From NCBI GenBank assembly GCA_950097015.1, contig CATNEN010000038.1:3431501-3495500 (forward strand): 64,000 nt of DNA. Reading direction: 5' to 3'. The position numbers were made by a program, and so were the translations under genes. The notes under the pieces were generated by a model, which did not search any database, was not told where the DNA came from, and saw only the letters and a program-made list of their open reading frames with translations. The stretch's first letter is position 1, and each line of letters begins with the position of its first letter. This document shows positions 11,916 to 22,518 of this stretch, one piece after another. This DNA comes from Macrostomum hystrix (taxonomy: Eukaryota; Platyhelminthes; Macrostomidae).

Positions 11916-13864
11916 GCGTCAAATCGGTTCCGTTTGCAGAAGCCAAGGACTGCGACTCACTGACACCGTCGACGCCGCAGAGCACATCACTGGAGCCAAC
12001 AACTAACGCATCGCCAGAGTCCACAGCTGGGACATCGCCGCAGTTCAACCACCAGCCGCCTCTCATTCAGCAAAGCGTGCAGTTGCTGCTTCTGGCTGCA
12101 GCTGTTCCAACCTTCATTGTCGTGTCTGCGATTCTCTTCCTTGTGTTCTTTTACAATCGAATGCAAGTGAGTCCTTTGGGAGAAAATGTGTGTTCTCAAG
12201 TAAGACACTCAACCCCGCATTACTTCCGTTCCAATAACGGTTAGCAGCATCAGTAGCAGTTTCTGTATGCAATACGCCAATATCTGAGGCTGAAAACCTA
12301 GCCCAACAGGACTAAGTATAAACTACGCTATAGCATACTGCACTGCAATTAAATAATTGCTTTTAATTAACAGTTATACAAATTTCTAAATATGTTCTTC
12401 TCTGCTTGGTCATGTATTTTCCGGGTTGGTTTGCAAATCAGATTTTTAAACAGGGACGCGCCGAGTTTGTCTTTAACGAAGATGGACGAATAAAGTTTAT
12501 TCAATTCGATTTAGATACAATTTAAGCTATTTAAATGTTTATCCAACGTGAAGGTATAAGGTTGATAAATTATCACAAAAGTTAGACTGAAGGAGTACTG
12601 ATTTGGTGTCAACTGCGGCTTTGATGCTAAAATTGCAGGGCTTTCCGGTTTCAAAATAATTTCAATTAGCTGAGAAATTTTCTAATTTATATATTATTCT
12701 TAAATCACAATCCATTAAGCATGCTCCTTTGGGGACAATATGAATACTTAGGCGGAAGGCCTTTTGTTAACGAGTAGGCGGGGCAGCGAAGTTCGCGTGC
12801 GAGATACACAGAAAACGCGAGAGCGAGATATAGGGGCCTAGGGAGGTGCGAAAGGGTGGCATCCTCAACTAGACTGAGGGGTTTTGGTGCAGCTGCACTG
12901 GCTCTGGCCGGTCGCGTTGTCCGCCACAATACAAAATATCTACGCGAAAGCATTGTGCCTAACAGGTCGAACATGTTCCAATGTGTACAATATATTGTGC
13001 CTAACAGGTCGAACATGTTCCAATGTGTACAATATATTGTATCTAACAGGTCGAACATGTTCCAATCAGTACAATATTGTATCTAACAGGTCGAACCTGT
13101 TCCAATCAGTACAATATTGCATCTAACATGTCGAGCCTGTTCCAATCAGTACAATATTGCATCTAACATGTCGAACCTGTTCCAATCAGTACAATATTGC
13201 ATCTAACATGTCGAACCTGTTCCAATCAGTACAATATTGCATCTAACATGTCGAACCTGTTCCAATCAGTACAATATTGCATCTAACATGTCGAACCTGT
13301 TCCAATCAGTACAATATTGCATCTAACATGTCGAGCCTGTTCCAATCAGTACAATCAGTACATCATTATGTCTAACAATTCTAACATGTTCCAATCGGTA
13401 CAATATTGTGTCTAACAGGTCTAACACATTCAAATGAGTGCAACATTGTGTCTAACGGATCCAGCATCAAATGTTTGCGTTATGTTGCTATATTTGCGCA
13501 AGCAACTACGTAATAAATTATTTAAATTATTATAGAAGATTCCTTTCACCTGGCTATTTTTATTTGCCATTCCATTTAATTTGTTACACCAAGCTCATTT
13601 GCTATTACTATATTATCGGAGCAGAATCATCGATTGCAACGTGCTGCTCAAACTACTGCTCAACGGCGGGACAAGGGCGAGGGCAGAACCAGACGGTCCA
13701 ACTTCAGCACTCTGTTCTTCAACCAGGTGATTGACTTTTTTAACTCGGATGCGACTTCTGGCCAGGCCGCTGCCGCTACAGCGCCTCCAGGCGACGAGGA
13801 AGCCTGCGTCTACGATGAGGTGCTGTTTGTTACCAAGGTGCCCCGAGACGAGTCTGAAAAATAA
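10266..13864 (+). CDS. Single-pass membrane protein with fucolectin/F5-8C-like extracellular domain
   Basis: Six exons read through in phase: 10266-10323, 10896-11150, 11272-11522, 11676-11784, 11940-12166 and 13625-13864, giving 379 residues. Residues 1-19 form a signal peptide (MFVLLLCMILCATMRPLFA). Residues 20 to about 225 look like a fucolectin/discoidin-type galactose-binding beta-sandwich: HTDNETDGGSHWLVVKLKRP then FALRRVIIRTR matches the bound-ligand strand pattern of that fold, followed by Cys-containing strands (DTCNSSKIS, SWQSCGH, LSVQCARP, VQTCMLLL). A Ser/Thr/Pro-rich stalk leads to a membrane segment at about 273-296 (LLLLAAAVPTFIVVSAILFL) and a 75-80 residue cytoplasmic tail with one Tyr motif (CVYDEVLF). 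Likely a cell-surface carbohydrate-binding or adhesion protein. The fold call is by eye and moderate; the exon structure, signal peptide and TM are well supported. Confidence 0.75.
12186..12242 (+). mobile_element. SINE body fragment, family B, degenerate
   Basis: GTGTTCTCAAGTAAGACACT and CCCCGCATTACTTCC parallel the body of the element at 33188-33230 (GTGTCCTTTAGCAAGACACT, CTCTGCATTGCTTC). It lies just inside the intron after exon 5 of the lectin-like gene. Only the central piece is recognisable. Confidence 0.5.
12955..13460. repeat. 40-46-bp minisatellite in the last intron of the lectin-like gene
   Basis: About 12 units. The first three are about 46 bp (GCCTAACAGGTCGAACATGT...); the rest settle to 40 bp (ATCTAACATGTCGAACCTGT followed by TCCAATCAGTACAATATTGC). 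Variation decays towards the right end, near 13360-13460. Confidence 0.93.
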
Positions 13865-14041
13865 ATTTGAATATTTTGTCTGCACTAAAATCTTTATTCA
13901 AATATCCATAACAACCGCTAAAAGTAGGAAGATAAAGACAGAAGTAGCAAAAAAAATTGGTTACATCGTTACCAGCAAATTCATATGAGTTTTTTGTGTT
14001 TCGTACTACTTAATTCATTTAAAGACAAAGATAAAATTACA

Positions 14042-14728
14042 ATGGCGGATCTAGGGGGGGGGGGCGGGGGGGCAGCTGCCCCCCCGAACTTTTTAGTGGG
14101 GGGCATGCCCCCCCCCCCGAAAATGAAATTTTTTAAAAATAGTATCATGTCAAATGAGCATTTTCTGCATTTCTACAATGCATAGAGTGTTTCAGAAGGA
14201 CTTTATATTATTATTACTATACTATAACTTCCTGCAGAAAATTTTGAGCGATAAAATAAAATTACCGACTGTCTTATAATCTTAACTCTACGACTATGAT
14301 TCTTCTCAGAAAGTGGCACGTTTATTGAAGCGAGCGTAGCGTATAGTGTGAGTCGATTATAAAAATATGAAAATATAGAATATTAGATTAAGATTTAGGA
14401 TTATCATTTCCATTTTCCTATCACTTTTCCTCTTCACCCACCAAAAACTTTTCCATCGGGGGGCTCTGCTCCCCTGACCCCCTTTTTTATTCCATCATCA
14501 AATTTCCTTTCTCACGGACTCAGCGGTCATGTGAGTCATTGACAATAACATATGTCTCGTAACAGTTGTGCTCTAATATTTATACAGATAATTGTACACC
14601 ATGATAAACTGCACCTTTGCACACCTTTTTTTGAGAATGATGAAGGCACAAAGTCAAAGTCCTTACCGGGGTGGTCTGCCTTCATAAATTTTGCCCCCCC
14701 CCCGAAAAAAATCCTGGATCCGCGCCTC
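14042..14728. mobile_element. hAT-like non-autonomous DNA element (MITE), 687 bp
   Basis: The ends are inverted: ATGGCGGATCTAGGGGGGGG on the left, and CCCCCCCCC with ATCCTGGATCCGCGCCTC on the right. The same 10 bp, TAAAATTACA, flanks both ends (14032-14041 and 14729-14738), consistent with an 8-10 bp target duplication. Subterminal G/C homopolymer runs with GGGGGGCATGCCCCCC are also typical of widespread invertebrate hAT derivatives. There is no transposase frame. It lies just downstream of the lectin-like gene's stop codon. Confidence 0.8.
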
Positions 14729-14738
14729 TAAAATTACA

Positions 14739-15360
14739 TTATGAAATAAATGCTTTTAGTATAAATAACAATGACATAATACATCGTCATAAAAAACGAA
14801 AAAAAATAACACAGCATCTTCGAAGTTAATTTTGTGTTGCGTAATTTTTTTTTTGCTTTCTTTAACAGTTTTTCTTATATTTTCCATATATTGCAATTTT
14901 TGCTTTACATTCTTCTCTCGATTTAATATATTTGTTTACTCTAGTATTTTTAACTAATATCAAACAGTTTTCGATTTCAAACTGAAGACGATTCTTTGCT
15001 TAAAAGTTATAATGATATGTTATGTTTATGCTATGGCATATTGCTTATGGAAGACGGCGTCATCTGCTTTTTTTAAACACCAGAATCTTGTTTCTCGATG
15101 TTTTTTTATGAGCGTATTCACTTTAACTTTTTGTAAAATTATGATAACCTGGTAAAACGCTATTGTTTGTGCCCCAATGATTGGGTTTTTAAAGACAATA
15201 ATTTGGTTTTTATTTCATATACTTCTGTTTAAAAAAAGGGTGGAGTTTTCTCGCTTTTATTCAGCTTGAATCTATTAAGTAATAAACTCATTACCCGATT
15301 CACACCATTCGTTTTAAAGTATATTGTTTCTTAATTGATATATATATATAGAGACGCAGA
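14739..15360. other. AT-rich intergenic stretch, nothing recognised
   Basis: Low-complexity AT-rich DNA ending in a short (TA)n run at 15343-15352 that abuts the 3' end of the LINE relic. Confidence 0.6.
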
Positions 15361-15367
15361 AAGATAG

Positions 15368-16990
15368 TTAGCTTTTGCGCGCACGCGCTCGCAGAACAGT
15401 TGGGAGGGGCAGGCCATGGCGGACTGCATGGGGATCAAGTCCGATGGCCTGCAAGTCAGCCAACAGTGTGGCATTCAGCGTCACGGTTCTTCCTTGGCCG
15501 CGGCGCAGCCGCTCGGTCGGCTGGTGCAGGAGGACCAGCGCAAGCGGGTTTCGCTCGCCGCGACCGTGACTCCTCAGACAGTGGCCCAGCAGCATCTGGC
15601 GGCGCCGGCGCAGGGTGACGCTCAGGGCCGGGACGCTGGCACGAACCATCAGATCTCTGGACGGCAGCCTCTCCGGGTAGTGCACGCCCAGGGCGTGGCG
15701 CAGCAGAGACCTGTACAGCGCGTCCAGGGCCTTCTCTCGCGTTGCGGTCATCGGCATTGCTTCCATGCCGTACAGGAGGATAGGCTCAACGGCAGCGCGG
15801 AAGAGGCGCACCTTCAGGCTGTCTCTTGCAGCAGAGTTGAAGACGTTCCTGAGAAGGTGCACCGCGCGCCAGGCCTGATTCCTCCTGTCGGAGACGATGG
15901 AGTCGAAACTCATCACCAGGGAGCCGAGGTACCGAAAGTCCTCGCACACCGCGATGGCGTCTCCGTTGGGCAGATCTAGTGCCGGGGCGGTGTCAGTGCC
16001 CACGTGCAGCACTTCTGTCTTCAGTGCGTTGATCATCAGTCTAACCCGAGCGCCCTCCTCGAAGAGTCTTAAGAGAGCGCGTAGGGCAGCAGCTGGATCG
16101 CGACAGAGGAGTGCGATGTCGTCGGCATACGCAAGAGCCGGTAGCGGGACTGCAGGGTGTCGGGAGCTTCGACGTGGGACTAGCATATAGCCGTCGTCAT
16201 CTAGGAGAGACCGGCGCAGCACGTAGTCCACGACCATGATGAAAAGCAGAGGAGCCAGCGTGTCGCCCTGAAGGACGCAAGAGCTTGTGCTGAACTCATC
16301 AGTGGGGCCGTCGCTCGACTGAACAAATGCCCTGGAATCGCTGTACAGATCCATCACCGCAGCCACCAGTGCAGGGGGGGACGCCGTAGTAGGACAGCAG
16401 CCATGCAATCGCTGGCCTGGCCACCGAGTCGAAAGCCTTCCGGAAATCCACGAAGACAATCGACACGGAGCGCAGGCGGGTCTTGCAGGCCTCAATGATT
16501 GAGCGGATGGTTGCAACCTGCTCAGGGGTGGACCTGCCTGGCCGAAAACCGCTCTGGAGACTCAGCAGCAGTGGGTTGAGACCTGGCAGGAGGCGGTTGC
16601 GCAGCACTGCATTCAGCAGCTTTGCCGTGGTGCATTCCAGCGCAATGCCGCGCTGGTTGTCCAGGCTTGTAGAAGCCCCCTTCTTCGGGATGGAAACGAT
16701 CTTGGAGGTGCGCCATTGTGGGAGGAATCGAATCTACTCCAGCACGCATGGTCCTCAGAGCCCGGCCAACCTCGCTCGTTGTGATAGGGCCAACGTTGAA
16801 GACGCTAGGTTCTGCTGGGACAAAGTCCGGGATGGGCATAAGAGGTAAATTTTGAGCAGGAGCATTAAGCACATCGCGGTAGTGGTTGACCAGCTGAGTC
16901 TTGCGATGCTCGATGGAGTCCGCGCCAACAACTGCGCTAGGCCTGGGCTTCCTGCCAGTCAGCTGGTTGATGGCCCGCCAAGCAGCGCTG
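15368..16990 (-). pseudogene. Non-LTR retrotransposon reverse transcriptase, 5'-truncated and frameshifted
   Basis: Minus-strand protein with RT blocks in order: AAWRAINQLTGRKPRP, QSGFRPGRSTPEQVATI, VFVDFRKAFDSVARP (block A), VLQGDTLAPLLFIMVVDYVL, LAYADDIALL (catalytic YADD, near 16116-16140), then FRYLGSLVMSFD and a C-terminal Cys/His-poor tail ending at 15368. It is interrupted by at least two frameshifts: one at the G-run 16373-16380 on the plus strand, another near 16710. There is no endonuclease domain in the window; sequence similarity stops at about 16990. The region is GC-rich (codon use unlike its AT-rich flanks), as expected of a recent insertion. A short TA repeat follows the 3' end. 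Clade not assigned. Confidence 0.9.
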
Positions 16991-17339
16991 TGGCGGCAGT
17001 TTATTGATATCGTAGTAAGTGTTTCTTTTGTTTATTAAATATAATTTAAAATGTGGTATTAAATTGAAATCTATATTTTATTTATTTTTCCGTCACTCAT
17101 AAATACGGTGAAAAAATGCACAATGAAAAAGAAACTAATAGTAAAATAAATGTTCAGTCGTTGCACACATGGCGTAAATATATTTATTGCAAGGAAACAC
17201 AAGCATATATTTAATGATAGATTAAAACTGTGTAAATTAACATTTTTAATTGCTTGAAAACGTTGCTGTACCGCTGGCTGCTGCTGCTATGCAACTGTAC
17301 GCAGTTGCTATATTTTGCTATTGCAGCTAAAAAAAGTTG
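16991..17339. other. Intergenic, nothing recognised
   Basis: AT-rich sequence between the LINE relic and the next exon. A short Leu-coding CTGCTG run near 17270-17330 looks like low complexity. Confidence 0.5.
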
Positions 17340-17938
17340 CTACGCAGCTGACCACAGTCCCCTACCTAGCATGGCGCGGATAGCGTTGCGGCCACTGGCT
17401 GCATCGGCAGCGTCGGCCGCGGCTGCCTCCAGGTATTTCCGTCGGAGTCGGCGCTCATAGGCGCAATCCGCGGTCAGGTACTCCAGCGGCATGTAGTGCT
17501 CAGACTCCGAGCCATTGACGTACAGAAGCAGATTATGCTCGCCGGTTCGATAGTAGGTTCGAACTATTCGCTTTCTGCGCTCCGTCAACTGGAAGGAGAC
17601 CCGCTCCCGGTAGACGCAGTAGCTGACGATGTCACCGGAGATGACTGTAAAAGCCGCCACCAGTTCATACTTCTTCCTGCATCTATCCGGCTGCTTTGGC
17701 GAAGCAAACACCGTCGATGATGCCTTGTTGATCTTGGCGTCAAAGTGGCGCCGGAGCAGGTCCCGGCAGTCGTCGTCCATTAGGACTGCGGCGGGAACTG
17801 TCGACATCAGTGACGAACCGACGAGGCGGAGCGGCTGATGTCGTGTCTGCAGCTGCTGTTGCTTCGAAGGCTTTGAGCTGTCCGACTGCTGCTGCGAATG
17901 CTGATGACTGCTGCTGGAAGCAGCCGTGGCAGAGCCTG
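17340..17938 (-). CDS. Unidentified terminal exon, 3' part of a minus-strand gene
   Basis: Open minus-strand frame of about 190 codons ending in a stop at 17340. A plausible acceptor is the pyrimidine-rich CTGGCTTCGCCCACAG just above 17938. It begins with a Ser/Gln-rich linker (HQHSQQQSDSSKPSKQQQLQ) and is followed by MDDDCRDLLRRHFDAKINKA, then a compact region with VAAFTVISGDIVSYCVYRER, RRKRIVRTYYRTGEHNLLLY and NGSESEHYMPLEYLTADCAY, and an Ala-rich tail. The HNLLLYVNGSEHY pattern faintly recalls the last strands of OTU-type cysteine proteases, but the catalytic Cys block is not in this exon, so no function is claimed. GC-rich codons and a non-repetitive sequence argue that it is a real exon. 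Upstream exons were not found; the 36-bp array next to it would be in its intron. Confidence 0.5.
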
Positions 17939-18004
17939 TGGGCGAAGCCAGGGGGTGACAAAGCTTGAACTGATACTGCTACCTGAAGAGTCTGGGGGAG
18001 AGAC

Positions 18005-20115
18005 CATTGCAACCACCTGAAGGTTCAGGAGTAGACAGAATGCTTCAACTACCTGAAGGTTCAGGGGTACACAGAATGCTGCAACTACCTGAAGGTTCAG
18101 GGGTACACAGAATGCTGCAACTACCTGAAGGTTCAGGGGTACACAGAATGCTGCAACTACCTGAGGGTTCAGGGGTACACAGACTGCTACAACTACCTGA
18201 AGGTTCAGGGGTACATAGAATGCTGCAACTACCTGAAGGTTCAGGGGTACATAGAATGCTGCAACTACCTGAAGGTTCAGGGGTACATAGAATGCTGCAA
18301 CTACCTGAAGGTTCAGGGGTACACAGAATGCTGCAACTACATGAAGGTTCAGGGGTACACAGACTGCTACAACTACCTGAAGGTTCAGGGGTACACAGAA
18401 TGCTGCAACTACCTGAAGTTTCAGGGGTACACAGAATGCTGCAACTACCTGAAGGTTCAGGGGTACACAGAATGCAGCAACTACCTGAAGGTTCAGGGGT
18501 ACACAGAATGCTGCAACTACCTGAAGGTTCAGGGGTACACAGAATGCTGCAACTACCTGAAGGTTCAGGGGTACACAGAATGCTGCAACTACCTGAAGGT
18601 TCAGGGGTACACAGAATGCTGCAACTACCTGAAGGTTCAGGGGTACACAGAATGGTGCAACTACCTGAAGGTTCAGGGGTACACAGAATGCTGCAACTAC
18701 CCGAAGGTTCAGAAGTACACAGAATGCTGCAACTACCTGAAGGTTCAGGGGTACACGGACTTCTGCAACTACCTGAAGGTTCAGGGGTACACAGAATGCT
18801 GCAACTACCTGAAGGTTCAGGGGTACACAGAATGGTGCAACTACCTGAAGGTTCAGGGGTACACGGACTTCTGCAACTACCTGAAGGTTCAGGGGTACAC
18901 AGAATGCTGCAACTACCTGAAGGTTCAGGGGTACACGGACTTCTGCAACTACCTGAAGGTTCAGGGGTACACAGAATGCTGCAACTACCTGAAGGTTCAG
19001 GGGTACACAGAATGGTGCAACTACCTGAAGGTTCAGGGGTACACGGACTTCTGCAACTACCTGAAGGTTCAGGGGTACACAGAATGCTGCAACTACCTGA
19101 AGGTTCAGGGGTACACAGAATGCTGCAACTACCTGAAGGTTCAGGGGTACACGGACTTCTGCAACTACCTGAAGGTTCAGGGGTACACAGAATGCTGCAA
19201 CTACCTGAAGGTTCAGGGGTACACAGACAGCTGCAACTACCTGAAGGTTCAGGGGTACACAGAATGCTGCAACTACCTGAAGGTTCAGGGGTACACAGAA
19301 TGCTGCAACTACCTGAAGGTTCAGGGGTACACAGAATGGTGCAACTACCTGAAGGTTCAGGGGTACACGGACTTCTGCAACTACCTGAAGGTTCAGGGGT
19401 ACACAGAATGCTGCAACTACCTGAAGGTTCAGGGGTACACAGAATGCTGCAACTACCTGAAGGTTCAGGGGTACACAGAATGCTGCAACTACCTGAAGGT
19501 TCAGGGGTACACAGAATGCTGCAACTACCTGAAGGTTCAGGGGTACACAGAATGCTGCAACTACCTGAAGGTTCAGGGGTACACAGAATGGTGCAACTAC
19601 CTGAAGGTTCAGGGGTACACGGACTTCTGCAACTACCTGAAGGTTCAGGGGTACACAGAATGGTGCAACTACCTGAAGGTTCAGGGGTACACGGACTTCT
19701 GCAACTACCTGAAGGTTCAGGGGTACACAGAATGGTGCAACTACCTGAAGGTTCAGGGGTACACAGAATGCTGCAACTACCTGAAGGTTCAGGGGTACAC
19801 GGACTTCTGCAACTACCTGAAGGTTCAGGGGTACACAGAATGGTGCAACTACCTGAAGGTTCAGGGGTACACAGAATGGTGCAACTACCTGAAGGTTCAG
19901 GGGTACACGGACTTCTGCAACTACCTGAAGGTTCAGGGGTACACAGAATGGTGCAACTACCTGAAGGTTCAGGGGTACACAGAATGCTGCAACTACCTGA
20001 AGGTTCAGGGGTACACGGACTTCTGCAACTACCTGAAGGTTCAGGGGTACACAGACAGCTGCAACTACCTGAAGGTTCAGGGGTACACAGAATGCTGCAA
20101 CTACCTGAAGGTTCA
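18005..20115. repeat. 36-bp minisatellite, about 58 copies
   Basis: Units of CTACCTGAAGGTTCAGGGGT plus ACACAGAATGCTGCAA, exactly 36 bp. Two main sub-types (AGAATGCTGCAA/AGAATGGTGCAA and CGGACTTCTGCAA) alternate in blocks, so higher-order duplication is visible from 18750 onward. The unit has no stops in three frames over both strands, giving spurious frames of 711, 694 and 604 residues. The unit resembles sequence at the edge of the neighbouring exon (ACTCTTCAGGTAGCAGTATC on the minus strand near 17980), which suggests the array grew from it. Confidence 0.97.
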
Positions 20116-20155
20116 GAGGCAGAAATCATTGCAACAATTTGAAGATTTTAGTTGA

Positions 20156-20620
20156 TAAGAAAGCTTAAAAGAAAAAAGAAAAGCTTCGAATGCCTCACAA
20201 GTTTGTGGATCACTAATTGCTTGGGTTTTGATCTTGGACCTCAACCAAACAGCTATTAGTTTATTCTTAGGCTGGTCTGCTTTTTGCAATGCCGTAGAAG
20301 CATTTTTCACTGCCCAGAAGAAGCTCAAACAAGCAAGCAAAAAATGCTCCAGACGTTAGTTCTGTCAACCAAATTTCTTTGACATTTTTAAACCAATGGC
20401 TGTGCTGACATTGAATTCATTTTTTTTCGTTTTCATGCTCATGACTATGAATACACTTTTGCAACGCTTCCAATTCACTTCATGGGTTATAAATTATATT
20501 TCTAAAGTATTGATTTCTCCGCTATTCTTAAAATGTTTCTGAGGAAGCGCTTAAAGCAACAGATAAGAGACTAAATTGAGACGAAAACTTTCTTTTTTTC
20601 CCACACTCCACTCTCTTTCC
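20156..20620. other. Intergenic or intronic, nothing firmly recognised
   Basis: AT-rich sequence. A 75-codon minus-strand frame (20113-20340) is open but overlaps the array and has no recognisable domain or convincing splice context. Confidence 0.4.
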
Positions 20621-20762
20621 AACCCTCTCTTCCCTTGGAGAGAGAAGATACTCGTACATCTCTCCTCTCTCCTCTCTCCTGTCTCCCCATTTCTCCCCTC
20701 CAACGAAAAATATGAAAATATTCAAGTTTGAATATTAGTTTTCAACTTCTATTTCAAACTAA

Positions 20763-21575
20763 GTAACTTCAATTTCGCCCGGCGGCTCTCGGGCTGGCGT
20801 TAGTAACTTCAATTTCGCCCGGCGGCTCTCCGGCTGGCGTTAGTAACTTCAATTTCGCCCGGCGGCTCTCCGGCTGGCGTTAGTAACTTCTATTTCGCCC
20901 GGCGGCTCTCCGGCTGGCGTTAGTAACTTAAATTTCGCCCGGCGGCTCTCCGGCTGGCGTTAGTAACTTCAATTTCGCCCGGCGGCTCTCCGGCTGGCGT
21001 TAGTAACTTCAATTTCGCCCGGCGGCTCTCCGGCTGGCGTTAGTAACTTCAATTTCGCCCGGCGGCTCTCCGGCTGGCGTTATAGTAACTTCAATTTCGC
21101 CCGGCGGCTCTCCGGCTGGCGTTAGTAACTTCAATTTCGCCCGGCGGCTCTCCGGCTGGCGTTAGTAACTTCAATTTCGCCCGGCGGCTCTCCGGCTGGC
21201 GTTAGTAACTTCAATTTCGCCCGGCGGCTCTCCGGCTGGCGTTAGTAACTTCAATTTCGCCCGGCGGCTCTCCGGCTGGCGTTAGTAACTTCAATTTCGC
21301 CCGGCGGCTCTCCGGCTGGCGTTAGTAACTTCAATTTCGCCCGGCGGCTCTCCGGCTGGCGTTAGTAACTTCTATTTCGCCCGGCGGCTCTCCGGCTGGC
21401 GTTAGTAACTTCAATTTCGCCCGGCGGCTCTCCGGCTGGCGTTAGTAACTTCAATTTCGCCCGGCGGCTCTCCGGCTGGCGTTAGTAACTTCTATTTCGC
21501 CCGGCGGCTCTCCGGCTGGCGTTAGTAACTTCAATTTCGCCCGGCGGCTCTCCGGCTGGCGTTAGTAACTTCTAT
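20763..21575. repeat. 40-bp minisatellite, 20 copies, built from the transposon end
   Basis: Units GTTAGTAACTTCAATTTCGC followed by CCGGCGGCTCTCCGGCTGGC, nearly identical to each other (variants CAATTT/CTATTT/AAATTT; one 2-bp insertion at about 21082). AGTAACTTCAATTTCGCCCG is the inner part of the element's left terminal repeat; the right terminal repeat carries just one copy of this segment. Confidence 0.95.
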
Positions 21576-21591
21576 TTCGTCTTGCATTTTT

Positions 21592-21858
21592 TCATCCAGC
21601 TTCAAACATTAATATAGGCCATGATGCGCTGAAATTTCCGGCCACCCTTTCGAGCTGGATCCCGCAGTCCAGTGCGACGGAAACGCGTAATGATGGATCA
21701 TTACGCGTCGTTTGCTTGTTGATCCCCAACTGGACAGCAAGCTGCAGCCAGTCAGCATTTTTTTCAAATGCAGAGATCAGGCGCTGGCGGTCTGTTTGAG
21801 ACACCTTTCCGTAATTTCCGCGAGGCATTTCTGTGACTTGAACAAAGTTGTGTGACAT
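21592..21858 (-). pseudogene. Transposase N-terminal helix-turn-helix relic
   Basis: Reads MPRGNYGKVSQTDRQRLISA then FEKNADWLQLAVQLGINKQT, the layout of a Tc/paired-like DNA-binding HTH at the start of many eukaryotic DDE transposases. After the HTH the frame is disrupted at a near-perfect 12-bp-arm hairpin (ACGCGTAATGAT / ATCATTACGCGT, about 21687-21712) and then runs to a stop near the minisatellite, so no catalytic domain remains. It lies inside the inverted repeats, oriented from the right end inward. Confidence 0.55.
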
Positions 21859-22318
21859 GATTGAGAGATCTCGTTCCCAATATATATATTAATATGATTA
21901 AACATATTATAATAAGACTGGAGCTTCAAGAGCGGCTGGATGTGAAAGTGTCGGCGCTATTCAATTATCCGATTAGCTGAGTTTATTGTGATTCTGTGCT
22001 ATAGGGTCATAAATTCACAGGGCCAAAAATCTCACGACACTCGAAAGAGAATTATTATAATTCCACTGCGGCGGAGTCGGTGGCGGCGTCGGCGAAGATC
22101 AAAGACAAGTACAAAATCCGAATTTCACAGAGCGGACGCAAACACAAATCGCTGTGCTGAAGAGATGAAATAGATGTTACTAATCGGGTACACACGAGCA
22201 GCCCCTCCCCTCGGGCGAAATTGAAGTTGCTTAGTTTGAAATACCTTGTAGAAGTTGAAAACCAATACTTAAATAAAACAGCGCTTCTTCTTAAAAGCTT
22301 CAGTGCCGGGGATTGGAG

Positions 22319-22456
22319 CAGCCATCTCTCCCATCTCTCTCTCCTCTCTCTCCCCTCTCCCCTCTCTCCTCTCTCTCCTCTCTCCCATCTCTCCTCTCTC
22401 TACTCTCTCCCCTCTCCCCTCTCTCAACTCTCCAATCTCTTATCTCTCCTCTCGGG
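22319..22456. repeat. CT-rich simple repeat, block 1
   Basis: TCTCTCCCCTCTC-type pyrimidine tract immediately beyond the transposon's right end. A related tract (20620-20690) sits just before its left end. Confidence 0.9.
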
Positions 22457-22518
22457 GAGTTGTGGGGCGCTGCCGCAATCGATTACAATATGTTGAGATG
22501 GAAGGCTGGATTTGAACA

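Larger units (their letters stand above)
20727..22273. mobile_element. DNA transposon with about 55-bp terminal inverted repeats and internal self-derived minisatellite
   Basis: Left end 20727-20781 and right end 22212-22273 are inverted copies: GTTTTCAACTTCT, then ATTTCAAACTAAG, then AACTTCAATTTCGCCCG on the left, matched by the reverse complement on the right with a 7-bp insertion (ACAAGGT) and a few substitutions. The interior contains a 40-bp array (20763-21570) and a short transposase-like frame (21592-21858). Target duplications could not be defined. Confidence 0.8.

Noticed and set aside
18007-20142. Very long open frames (711, 604 and 694 codons) on both strands
   Set aside because: They are translations of a 36-bp stop-free tandem array; open in several frames at once, no start context, no unique sequence.
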